A DNA stretch of 64,000 bases, taken from the NCBI GenBank assembly GCA_022453515.1, contig JAJNNY010000047.1:186001-250000 (forward strand), given 5' to 3'. The notes under the pieces are model-generated. The model did no database searches, was not told where the DNA came from, and saw only the letters and a list, made by a program, of their open reading frames with translations. Source of the stretch: Astrocystis sublimbata. Taxonomy: Eukaryota > Ascomycota > Sordariomycetes > Xylariales > Xylariaceae. The translations under genes and the position numbers were made by a program. Of the stretch, positions 47,033-57,647 are shown piece after piece. The first letter of the stretch is position 1. Every line of letters begins with the position of its first letter.

Positions 47033-48585
47033 ATGCCTACTGACTCCCATACTTCCCAACCATCTCCGGAGGTGGCCGTGCTTTCTACTTCTAGTAACTT
47101 CTCTGCTCGCATTCTCATGCGTCCTAAGATTGCAGGCATCCATATCGGTTCCTATAAAACCAACAAGGACCCTGGCAAATGGGCAAAAGGTCAATCGGAC
47201 CAAGTTGACGTTCTTGTCGTTGAGCCAGATCATGTGCATGTAGGGTGTGTTGTTTCTTTCGGAAATATGCATTGCTCGTTGTTTTTCGATCCCAGTCACG
47301 ATCATCTATGTTTTAGTAACGATTCTATGACCAATCAGTCAGCCATATTCCTTCGGAGCGAAGGAACTCACGGCCAAGGATCTCACGGTGACAACAACTT
47401 CAGTCAAATTCGCCGTGAAGTCACGCCGTTTGCACAAGTCAATCTAGAGGTGGGTGTGTGGTCCCTCGCACTAGCACCCGACAAAGTCTTCATGGAGATC
47501 GAAGTTCTGGGACGCAAGCCTTGGAAGATTCTTCAGCCATCGAAGAGCGGAGAACAGGTAGAATCCCAGAGCGGCAGCGGGAATGCCCTGGTCGAGCTGC
47601 GGCGTGAGGAAGCGATCACCATCGGAGTGGGCAAGACATACTGGCTTAAACGCCTCAACACCCTATACGATCAGCCTACATCGACGGTTTGGACGGCGGA
47701 ATCTACCATGTACAATACCCGTCTCAGCGGACACACAATTGCTGTGAAAGTCCTCAAACCTGGCTTTGAGGGAGATTTGATCCGGAAAGCGCAGGCGTGG
47801 AAAAATGAGGTTGAAACCCACGCCGTGGTCAGTGGCCATGTGAGTAGTACTAACACCCAAGCCTTTTGTTTTTATACCTTACGTACTTACCATTTGCTAA
47901 CCTTTTTTGATAGCCTTCTATCGTGCGACTACTCGGCTTCGATGCCCGCTTCCACAGCATCTATACCGAACACATCGATGCCAAGTCCTTGCTGAACTTC
48001 TTCCGATCCGACGCATCCTTCACCGGCACCCGAGCAGATGCACTGCGCATCATGCAGGATATCTCTTCGGCCCTTGCACATGTGCACTCCAAGCAGAAGG
48101 TGCACGGCGACGTCAAGCCTGAAAACATCCTCTTCAGCCGCGAACGCGGTGCCGTGTTGATTGATTTCGGTTCCAGCTTCTCGTGTGGTCGGCCATTACT
48201 ACCCTCGGAAGAATCCCCATGGTATCTGCCACCCGAATATGCCGAGGACTGGGAGCTACGAGATGCCCCCTCGGATGTCTGGGCCTTGGGGATTGTAGGC
48301 CTTTGGTTGGTTGGTCGCATTCAGCTGCCCGAATCGTACGCTCTCAACTGGAATGTCTCGGATGCCACTTCCATCACGGCCGATGTGACCTCCCATGACA
48401 AGGCTAGGAGTGCCATGGACAAGTGGCTGGAGTGTGTCAAGAAAGCTCGAGCGAAGTTGCGAGAGGAGAATGAGCTGGAGGCAATCATTATACGCATCTT
48501 GGATTATAACAAGGCGACTCGTATCAACGCTGCATCACTTCACATGCTGCTGGCCGGCCTGCCTACACACTTGATGTACTATTAG
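47033..48585 (+). CDS. Ser/Thr protein kinase with long N-terminal region, 2 exons
   Basis: Exons 47033-47839 and 47914-48585 give 492 residues. The kinase domain starts near residue 210: IAVKVLKPG carries the ATP-anchoring Lys, HGDVKPENILFSRE is the catalytic loop (HGD instead of HRD, Asp and Lys present), IDFGSS is the DFG motif, PPEYAE replaces APE, and DAPSDVWALGIVGLWL is helix F. The catalytic residues are therefore present. The N-terminal ~200 residues hold a beta-rich stretch, with HVGCVVSFGNMHCSLFFDP and NQSAIFLRSEG, that looks FHA-like to me; this is an inference. The 74-nt intron (GTGAGT, TTGCTAAC branch, GATAG) is phase 0. It neighbours the RiPP cluster, but nothing shows it belongs to it. 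Confidence 0.85.
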
Positions 48586-48961
48586 GTATAACCAATGCAT
48601 ATCAAGCAGATGATTAGGTAGATTATCAGGAAATAGAGTAGTATTAATCACGTGAGACATGCATTAAGTAAAGTAATTTATTTTATTTCAAGTATTTAAG
48701 GGATTGAAGAATAGAACAGGGTGTAGGATAAGCTTTTAATCTTATATGTAAGGTTGCTACTTCTTCCCGACCTAAGCACCTTCTCAATCTTGGGGTATCG
48801 TTGTGAAGTGGATGTGAGGGGCCTCGCATGAATTGACAAGGGAAATTACTCCCATACACAACAAGCAGAAAAGCGAACGCCCATGAAGAAAGCAATCGCC
48901 GCGACTATACAGAGGTCATGTCCAGAATGCCCATCAAAGTTCAGAATCACCGGCTTCCGCC
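48586..48961. other. Convergent intergenic region
   Basis: AT-rich 3' ends of the kinase and the P450 gene. Nothing else seen. Confidence 0.5.
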
Positions 48962-50681
48962 TTAGGCTGCAACCCGAGGGTGGTACTTCACCATCAGGTC
49001 GGCCTTATTCCATAAGATCTTGGTCGTACTTTCGCCCACCCAGTCTTGTTGCGGCTTGGCAAGTTCCCAGTCGAATAGCAGGACCATCTTGGCCACGGCA
49101 ATGTGCAGCTCGAGATAAGCAAGGTTGACGCCTAGACAAGCCCGTGACCCAGTCGAGAAGGGCTGGCTTGCCTTCTTTTGGTCGTTGAATCCGCTGCCCA
49201 CCCAACGCTCTGGGCGAAACTGCTGGGGATCCTGCCAGTAGCGTGCGTCGCGCGTCATTGACAAGGGCGATACCGAGACAACCGTACCGGCGGGCACGTA
49301 ATGCCCGTCGACCACGGCTCCAGGAGAGTGACGGGGCATGGGAAACGGTGCGGGCGGGAACAATCGCATGGCTTCCTCGATGACTCCGTGAAGATACGGT
49401 AAGCTGCCTGCGGACTCGCCAGTTACCTGCTCAACGGAGGTGAAAGCCCCGCGAACCTCGTCCTGCAACTTTTTCATGCAAGCAGGGTTCTTGAGGAGGT
49501 AGTATGTCAAGGCAGATAGAGTCGTCGCTGTCGTTTCGGATCCCGCGATGATGAGGGTTGACGACTGCGCCATCATCTCTTTCACGCTCATCGTGCCTCT
49601 GCTCAACATGTGAGAGAAGAAGTCGTCGCGGCCGGTGTCTCCCAATTGCAAACGCTTCTCAGAGAGCTCCTTGCAGAACTTCCGGTGTATCGCAAGCTTT
49701 TCGGTCGCTCCCTCGGGCATCAGGTATGGCATGAAGGGATCCAAGAGGGGAAACTTCCGTCTTATGTGAGTCATCTGTGCGTTGACGACCGAGTCGAGGA
49801 TGACCTTGACCCAGACATGCGTTTCCCCCTTTTCAACCCCGCCAAAAGACTCGCCAAAGGCAAGATCACCTGAATAGAACATTAGTCGGGCAGATAGACA
49901 AAAACAGAGTGTAGTACGAACCGATGATATCGAAAGTCAACCAGTTGAACGCCTGCGCGACATTCAGAGGCTTCTTGCCATTCTCTCCGATCCTCGCAAG
50001 TTGGTAGGTGTAGCCATCGACATATTTCTGTACGATCTCCTCCTGCTCGCGCAAAGACTTGGTACTAAACGCGTGAGAGAGCGACTTGCGCTGGCGCGCG
50101 TGGACTTCGGGATCCCTTACGCCCACAATACGCGGCGTGGGGTCGTCGTTCTCGTAGAACTCCGTCTTCAGGAACCTCGCCTTGCCTTTGGACACATGGC
50201 CGTGAATCTCGTGGAATGCCTCTGCTGTGGCAAAAGACAGTTCATTGGGCCCAACACGAACCACATCGCCTTGATTGGAAGTTAGCCAGAAGATCCCTGG
50301 GTGAGTTGGGAATGACAGGGCTGACCGTGTTTTTTGTGGAGCTGATCGATGATGAAGGGAAGGCGCTCGGTTGTCAATGCCCAGACTGACCACAACTAGA
50401 TCATATTCAGTACTCATGCGAGACCACATCTTGGTGATGGAGGATTGGATCTTACCTCTGTGAGTGCGGCTAGTTTGGGGCCCGGGTATTTGGCTAGGGG
50501 ATGGAAAAACAGGAGGTACACCGCCCGAATTGAGTAATACAAGATCACCTATAGGAAATGTTAGTCACGTTGAGTTCATACCCGCGGCGTCATTCATCAA
50601 AATGCTCATACTTACACTTGACACAAGTGCCAAAGCGCCAACTGCTGGCGACAGCATACGAGAGCCACCAATGTCAGCCAT
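48962..50681 (-). CDS. Cytochrome P450 monooxygenase, 5 exons
   Basis: Exons (minus) 50681-50616, 50548-50456, 50395-50326, 50269-49922 and 49869-48962 give 494 residues. An N-terminal membrane anchor (~12-38) is followed by the hinge FHPLAKYPGPKLAAL. GDVVRVGPNELSFA, the I-helix AGSETTATT, the K-helix ExxR in EEAMR, FRPERW and the haem-binding FSTGSRACLG (Cys ~437) are all present. The three small N-terminal exons were recovered by frame continuity: the conserved LPFIIDQLHKKHGDVVRVGP appears only after splicing. The style recalls CYP65-like fungal P450s of secondary metabolism (family recall, not tested). It is anchored to the ER. Its place at the left edge of the RiPP cluster makes it a candidate tailoring enzyme. 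Confidence 0.93.
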
Positions 50682-52280
50682 AATGTGAGACCCCAGTGTT
50701 GTTGAAAAAAGTGAAGAGACACAGCGATTTCTGGGTCCCTTTTGATGCAGGACCTCACGGTCCATATATGCATCGCCGTTAAAGCACTTCTGCTACCGTA
50801 CCCCACTGACGTCGTTTGTACCGCTTACTACGTGTGCACACCATGGCTGGGTTCGGGTTTGGTTGGGTTCGCTATCTGACAGTGCAACCCCTTCCCAGCT
50901 TCCTCTTTCCTCGGGTGGGCATGGGCCGAAATGGGCGCTTACATAAATCCGGAAACATTACGGTGAAGAGATGAGTATGTGGGCGCAATGGTTGATCATG
51001 CTCTGATCATGGTTTCCCTTGTTAGCGCTGTCTTGATGCTGGCTCGGCTCGGCTGGTGTGCTGGTTTATGGAACGGGTGGCTCGGCGGGGAGCAACAAGG
51101 GTCTCCTCGGATGGTACCAGATCGTTATTAGAGTATCAGTCGCGATTTCGATTTGGGGCGAAGGGCGCGAACTGTTGCCATCTCAAGCCAATGCTGTCGA
51201 TTGCGGGAGTATACTACTGGCGAGCAATCATTTGCCGCACTTATTTCACAACCTTACGGTGCACCATGTGAGGCACGAGGTGTATTCTTCGCGCCAATGC
51301 GATGACCGTCCGACTCTCCGACTCTCCGATCCGATAGGTGACGACGATGAGTAAAGTGTAACGGCCGCTAGCAATACCCCATAACCCCACAGCCAAACCC
51401 GGAATATTCCCTGTAATTATCAGTCACAAGCAAGTCCTAACGGACTTCGAATAAGTTCGCTCTTCAATCCAAATCCGACTTCTTCGCAACGAAGAAATTT
51501 GCGCTGGAGCCAAGGACGCCATTGTAAGATCACATTGGCCTTTATTGGAATCTCACGATCACAAACTATGCCCAGCTTATCTCATGAAAGTGCCGATCTC
51601 GTATGTGACGCTGGTCTAGTGCTCGCCAAGGTGCCCGCCGCGGCTGGCTCGCGCACGTCCCTTCGGTATGTGGTCGTGTGGCACAGGAGCGGTATTCGCT
51701 CTATCATCGCTCCACATTCAGGGTTGTCGTCGCTATACCGGGTCTGGTTAGCAGCTGACGAGTGCGCCCTACAGACAGGTCGAGTATTAAATCGGGGAAC
51801 TAGGCGAGCTAGGCACAGTGACGCGAATGTAACAGATATTTGGTCTTAGCGAACCGTGTGCAATTGTTTACTAATGAAGTGCCATCTCTCATATATCTGC
51901 GGGATGTAATATACTCGAATTCCGGTAATGGGATAAGTAGGTGATCGGAGTAATGGTATTGGACTCCCATGTCGCTGATGAGAATAAAGCTAAGCTCCGG
52001 CATATCTAAAAGGATATTGATAACTGGGCAGTGAACGGGAAACCCCGTACAGCCGTTGGAGCCGGAGCTGGCGGCCCCGCAACTTTCCTCAACTTTGGAT
52101 TATTGGTGGAAATAGCCTAAGAAATTCGATGAGTTAATAAAGTTGAGTTTGTTCTAGATCGTGTGAGGTTAATAGGTATTGCAGTGCGATGAGTACCTAT
52201 TCGTTATCTTGGGCAAAAAGTCGTAAGTGAATTCTACTATATTATGGTGTTCTCATTAAACTATAAGATGGGACATCTGC
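50682..52280. other. Intergenic, no gene seen
   Basis: 1.6 kb between two minus-strand genes: promoter of the P450 and 3' flank of the rhodopsin-like gene. ORFs at 51056-51354 and 51499-51849 have no recognisable features. Confidence 0.5.
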
Positions 52281-53748
52281 TTAGATACTCTCACACTTAA
52301 CTAAATCTACCTTGTCGTTAGACAATTGACCTAGCGAGTCTTTTGGCTGGGAGGTAGGTTGCCAGGAACTTTCGGATCGGCTCGTGTCGCCTCCTCTTCG
52401 ACGAAAATTTCGCGCCTTCTTCAAGAGGGACACACTTGAGGGAAGTGATCGGAGCTTGGACAAAGGAGGGTTGACGGATATCTTGTCCAAGACCCATGCA
52501 CTTCGAGGGACACATGCAACTTGAAATCCAACGCCGATTTCAATATAAGTCCAGAATATCACAATGGATATAATCCCTGTCAACGTGCTTAGTATATGTG
52601 AAGTCTATTGAAGTCTAACTCAGGTTGTCGCCTACCTTGTTGATCACCGATTGGAAACGTCGTACCAAGTACTCTGATCGTTGGGTTCGTAATACCTTGA
52701 GTGAGTACTTGGATCCAGGGAATTAATCGGATAAGACCCGCGATAACAGCACTATTAGAGTTTAATTGTCATGTCACTTGATTCGGACGGATAATGAGCA
52801 CCTACAAGCCACTAACCATGAAAATGAAAGACGTCTGGATCTTTCGCTTCCTGGACATGTTAAGCGTTCGGATCTGCACCATGTCAGGTTCAAGGACGTC
52901 TGGGTCTGTCAAGGCAGTCACGCTCGAACTTACCATCACTAGCGGCTCTGTGAAAATCGCAAGATCGAGAACCCAACTGAATACTGCACACCCAGTCTGC
53001 ATTCCGAAAGTGTCGACACATGCACTCCTCAGGGAATTCCAGCTTTCCCAGCTTGCTTCTGGTGCAGTGCCACAAGCGAAAATGTCGAAGAACAAGAACA
53101 CTGCCGTCCAAAGCGTGACAAGAGCAATAAGAACCCAGTTGACGTGATCGAAAGTGGTTCTGATTGCACTCCCTGCACAGGGAAGAAGATTAGACAATGT
53201 GAGTCAGGGGGGTCGGCGCCACCTAAACCTTTGAACAGTCGACGAAACAGGAAAAGAATCGTCAATTTGATAAAACCGATGGCTAGGACATGGCCAATCC
53301 AGAAAGCGTATTCAAACTTGTGTCTCAAGTCAGCATGAACCTCAAGCCTATGGAAAACGGAGGTGGGCTAACTAACTTTGCCAAGCTTGACTGATTCTAT
53401 ATCCACATTCGTAGGAAGTGAATGCCCGCCGATGATATGCAATTGAGTTCCTGATGGATTTCTGTGAGAATGAGACTGAATGTGAGAGGGTTTGATCAAA
53501 AGTACCTGTCACCAATGCTGCGCCGGCTGCAATAGTGAGAAACTGCTTCAAAAATAAGTCACCGACTCGAAGTGGACGTGGAGATGGCTTATGGAACGTA
53601 CGCCAGCGGGGATAATAAGTATGTCATCTATGTCGATAGAACGGCGATAATATCGCCAACCGTACATTCGGACACCAATAGATACTAAAGCTAGGATAGG
53701 GAAGAGCAGCCCGATAGCCATCATACTCTGGGGATTAATATAACCCAT
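52281..53748 (-). CDS. Fungal rhodopsin-like (PTH11-related) seven-helix membrane protein, 8 exons
   Basis: Exons (minus) 53748-53602, 53545-53506, 53450-53377, 53316-53229, 53172-52934, 52873-52806, 52751-52636 and 52576-52281 give 355 residues. Hydrophobic helices include MMAIGLLFPILALVSIGVRM, the TIAAGAALVTG stretch, FWIGHVLAIGFIKLTILFLF, HVNWVLIALVTLWTAVFLFF, LDLAIFTEPLVM, IFMVSGFAVIAGLIRLIPW and ISIVIFWTYIEIGVGFQVAC. The conserved ILxLxFxRRLF and IExxVGxxxAC patterns are typical of the fungal rhodopsin-domain family (PF20684-type). The C-terminal ~75 residues are cytosolic and Ser/Lys-rich. Such genes often sit in secondary-metabolite clusters, but their role is unsettled (signalling, sensing or transport). 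The eight-exon model is hand-built. All junctions keep frame; exons 2 and 6 are the least certain. Confidence 0.83.
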
Positions 53749-54914
53749 GTTGACCAATTATCGGTTCGCCCGAAGCAATATTCAAATAGTGATAATGAAT
53801 TGGGGGTGACCGAATATCGTGAGGCCGCAAGCTACTTGTAGTCAAATGCAGCAATCTTCGGGGGTGAAGTTGGGGTCTCTGGCTGTTCAAGTGATATCTT
53901 TGGGAGAATAGATACCAGGAAGGTACCCAATAATGATTTCACCCGCTGATGGAGTCAGGGAAGCAGTGCCTTCTGCGGTCTTAGGGACAAGAGGGGATCA
54001 AATACAATGGCACAATGCGGTGAAAAGAGGACTCAATAAATATAATATACGAGGTCAGCAAGGCATTGTATATGGGCGACATGGCAGATATAGCCTGCTT
54101 CAGATACTCCCAGATGCTACATAAGAGTCTATACAACAGGAGGCAACCAGACCTCATAACACGCATATGCATGATTCCTAACTGAGGCGGTTCGACTACC
54201 GTGTATAGTGGTTCTTGCAATGGGCGTTACGCTGGACCAAATAAGATCGTGGCGCTGTCCAATTGTCCGCAGTAACTTTGCTCTGAATATGCTGTTGGTC
54301 ACAATAAAGATGCAGACTGGAAACGTATTTACACTGTTGGTCACAGGCGGGGTATAGCGCGGCTAACTGGGCAACCTTGGGCGTGATATTATCATTGGTT
54401 AAATAATGCATCCTTGTCAGATTACAGGGCATGGCATACCAACACACATTCACATGTTGTAGCGAACATCTAATTAGTCTGCATTACTATAATAATAATT
54501 GTTCGCTGTTAGCTGTGGGAAGATGCCAGCCTGCAGGTTGTGACCTGAGGAGCCTGGCAGTGATGCACGGAACTTTCATCTACAAGGTGGGGGTGGCGCA
54601 GCAAGGTAGGGCGCGATTACAGCAATCTGTATCTCAATCGTTAGCACTAATACTGTCGGCACTCGAGACATGCGCTTGGCGGGCATCACAATTGCCACTA
54701 TTTTTCAACTTTCCTGAGACAAGAAATGCACCTAGGTACATGAGCATTTATAAATTGCGTGATAGGAGCACGAAATCGAGTAGATGAAAAATAAGCGGCG
54801 GAGAAACAAACAAGGCTTGTAACATAAAGCGTTCTCATAGAGAGATGATTATCAAGGTTTAGGTTTTAGAACATTAGATTGAAGGAACCAATACGCTTAA
54901 GTACGAAGCCTAAT
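53749..54914. other. Intergenic, no gene seen
   Basis: Promoter of the rhodopsin-like gene and 3' flank of the monooxygenase. Small ORFs (e.g. 54431-54787) have no domain. Confidence 0.5.
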
Positions 54915-56268
54915 CTACACGGTAGTTACATCCTTCAAACTAGCCTCCATCATCTGTAGTGCTTCATCGCGGTGCTTCTTCACGTCAAGATCAATAATAA
55001 AGTCCCATCTTGACATAAACGACTTGAGTTTCTCCGGTTCAAGTCCCATCTCACTATCTCCCCCCATTAAAACGGTACCAATTGCTCGACTCGATTCGAC
55101 AATGCGCTGAGTACGTGGGCGGCGAATCTGGTCATATACCTGCAAAGCCGACAAGGCCTCAACTGGCGTCTTTGAACGCCCGAGTAGTGCAGAGAGGATG
55201 AGACTATCCTCAATAGACATGCCACCACCAGATCCCTGCCATGGAGTCATGGAATGAGCCGCATCGCCAGTGATACAAATAGCACCTGAGACATAAGACT
55301 TGGCTTTGGGATGGTCCCAAAGATAGAAGGCTTGGTGCTCGGGTTGGGTGCATAATAGCTGCATCTTTTGTTAGTTGATGAGTTGCATACATGTGATATT
55401 CAAGCTACAGATCTGGAATCTCTCTCACCTCATTGATAGCTTTGTTAAGATGGGGCGGCCAGTCCTTGTACAGCTTCTTGATTTCTTCCGCGCTCACAGT
55501 TCGTTGCCAACCTTCGATAGACCCAGACTCGGGCAATTTGTCTCTGGAAGCGACTGCAAATTGCACTAATTCCCCGCCGCTGAGGATGTTGTGCATCAAA
55601 AAGGTGTTTTCGCCGGCCCATCCGTACTCTCGGGCATCCTCAAGGTTGACGAGGTCTTTACCCAGGCTGGCTTGTGCTTTATCGAATGGTTGAAGAGTCA
55701 TGAGAAACCAGGAGCCGCTGTTCTGGGGAGTAGCTGTAGGGTCGTTCTCGCCAAGGACGAGCTTCCGAACAGTGCTGTGAACCCCATCGGCACCAACAAC
55801 AATATCACATTCATGTGTAGTGCCATCAGTAAAGTGAAGGCAAACAGAACCATTTTGATCTATGCTCTGGAGCTTCTTTGACGCATGCATTCGTTCCCGA
55901 GGAATGTCGGCAAGCAATTCCTGCAACAATGGGACGCGGTGAACGATGCTTGTGAGACGCTGCCCTTGGGTAACATCATCCACCTCATCAGCAACCGTTC
56001 CCACTCCCGGTCCTTGAGCAAGCATGAAGCGAACACCCTTCATAGGGACGGCTCCAGCTCTTTCGAGGCATTGGGCAGCGGATGGGCCGATGAGCTCAAG
56101 GGAGGCCTGCGCGTTGCGAGCAATGCCTATCGCCATGCCGGCTTCTTTGAAGGCAGAAGCAGACTCAAAGATGTGTACATCTAGGTGGGAGAATTTGATA
56201 AGGGCATGAATCAGGGAAGCTCCAGCGAGCCCCCCGCCAATGATAGCGACTCTGATTGAAGTACTCAT
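54915..56268 (-). CDS. FAD-dependent monooxygenase (salicylate hydroxylase-like), 2 exons
   Basis: Exons (minus) 56268-55429 and 55358-54915 give 427 residues, normal for group A flavoprotein monooxygenases. The dinucleotide-binding GGGLAGASL (11-19) is followed by an acidic residue ending strand 2 (HIFES). The DG motif reads GADGVHSTVR (159-168) and the GD motif GDAAHSMTPWQGSGGGMSIED (from 311). The enzyme would use FAD and NAD(P)H to hydroxylate or oxidise a small or peptide substrate. The single 70-nt intron (GTGAGA donor, GATGCAG acceptor) is phase 0. A longer open frame begins 20 codons upstream, but MSTSIRVAIIGGG is the natural start. It is next to the peptide precursor gene and on the same strand, so I infer a tailoring role; ustiloxin-type clusters also carry flavin monooxygenases. 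Confidence 0.94.
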
Positions 56269-57334
56269 GATGAGAAGGTTGTGATCTTGTCTAACGATGT
56301 TATAATAGTATATGAGATCTAGATGCAACAGATAAGAGGCTTCGTATGTTTATCACCTCCATGAGGATGCATAGCAAGTGCTGTTATACTGATTTTACCC
56401 ATAGCTCCCATAGCTAGAGTATGAGGTCGCTTAGCCACATGTGACATAGCGGCCCGCATGAGATCTACCCCCACATCTGTTGTTGTTAGTAGTGTTGCAG
56501 AATCAAGTTCCGGGTATGTTCATGTATGTTGGTTCACATGGAGGTTATGCCTTGTATGAGCGGCTAGCATCTTGCTCTACTCGCGTAGAATGATTGGTTG
56601 ATATTGGTGTGAAGTAGAGTCTCCAAGTTCATGCATGCGTCGGATGCATGAAGCGATGAACTAGGCTAGGGCCTCAACATTAGGTCCATATCAGCCCTAC
56701 CCCTGGAGCACGCATTCTTGGAGACATCCGTATCCAAAAGTAGGTTGACTTTTGACGATCAAGTCTTTTCGTAGCATAATTGATGTTGCAAGGCAGTTTA
56801 CCATGCGAAACCTTTGTGATTGTTGGTATTGCTGCAGATGATAACCATGACTCGTCAATCTACGGTCGCTGTCAAATCAGTTGGGCGGCCCGCAACCAAT
56901 AGCATGTCGTAGATTTGCTTCTTGGCGGTTATGGAGCTCCGTCTCGCCCTGGGCAGGGGTCTGGAGGCATACACGCTAATTAGGTACGTGGATGTCGTCT
57001 AGGTCGGTCGTCTTTACTAATCGTTAATTTACCTCACTTGGAAACATGGGCAAACAGAGTATCGCAGCCCAACGGAGTAACTGTACTTTAAAGCTTCTGT
57101 ATGGAATTCAAGACTTATTATTCTTCTTAATGGAATCACAAGACACCTTTTTTGACTTGAAGCTAATAATTGATTGAAATGTAGTGACAATATGGAATAA
57201 CTAAGATTGAGCTACTTCATCACCAGTCGTTTCATATCGACATTGACGTTATCACGCCTTTGCGCACTAGTAAAAGAAATGTTGTATTGTACGTTGAGAC
57301 TCGTGAGGGAATTGCAGTGTACTTCTAGCTCTGC
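56269..57334. other. Intergenic, no gene seen
   Basis: About 1.1 kb between the monooxygenase and precursor genes, holding the monooxygenase promoter and the precursor 3' end. No ORF of note. Confidence 0.5.
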
Positions 57335-57647
57335 TTAATGCTTGAGAAAGAAATCAGGGTCGAATTCAGTTGTACCGTCTCTCTTGCCCTTCAAGAAGAA
57401 GTCCGGATCAAATTCAGTCGTGCCATCTCTTTTGACTTTCAGAAAGAAGTCAGGGTCGAACTCGGTAGTTCCATCGCGACTTTCAACAACGCGTGAAACC
57501 ACTTGCTGTTCTACGGGCAGTTAGTAATTTTTCCAACGACAGCTCCATTCATGTAGGTAGTCAGATGGCCTTACTAGCGATGATGGGCATCGAAGCAACA
57601 GATCCCAGAAGTAGACTTGTGATGAAGATTGACCTCATGATGGACAT
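57335..57647 (-). CDS. RiPP precursor peptide with signal peptide and three Kex2-type repeats, 2 exons
   Basis: Exons (minus) 57647-57575 and 57510-57335 give 82 residues. Residues 1-19 or so are a signal peptide (MRSIFITSLLLGSVAS core). After a short spacer come three copies of a 16-residue unit beginning RDGTTEFDPDFFLK, at residues 36, 52 and 68. The copies are joined by VKR and GKR, i.e. Lys-Arg Kex2 sites at 51-52 and 67-68; the first copy follows Ser-Arg and the last ends with Lys-His. The 64-nt intron has GTAAGG, a perfect TACTAAC branch point and GTAG. A secreted repeat protein with dibasic spacers is the hallmark of dikaritin precursors (ustiloxin, phomopsin, asperipin types) and of Kex2-processed repeat proteins in general. 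It is divergent from two UstYa genes. A TTT ATA-type TATA box may lie at ~57782-57789. The product is unknown. Confidence 0.88.
57338..57478 (-). repeat. Coding tandem repeat, 3 x 48 bp
   Basis: Units at 57478-57431, 57430-57383 and 57382-57338 (last one truncated). The first 14 residues of each are identical, yet 9-11 of the 14 codons differ between any two copies, almost all silently. Confidence 0.93.

Noticed and set aside
54431..54787. Plus-strand ORF of 118 codons within the cluster
   Set aside because: No UstYa, Kex2-repeat or other recognisable motif, and no splice partners found.
57342..57524. Plus-strand open frame with KSGSNSVVPS repeats
   Set aside because: It is the mirror image of the precursor. 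It has no signal peptide and no ATG start, and substitution types fit the minus-strand codons better.
57335..57647. Precursor as a mating alpha-pheromone gene
   Set aside because: Filamentous ascomycete alpha-pheromone repeats are Trp/Cys-bearing and short, with Kex2/dipeptidase spacers. This repeat has no Trp or Cys and sits beside UstYa genes.
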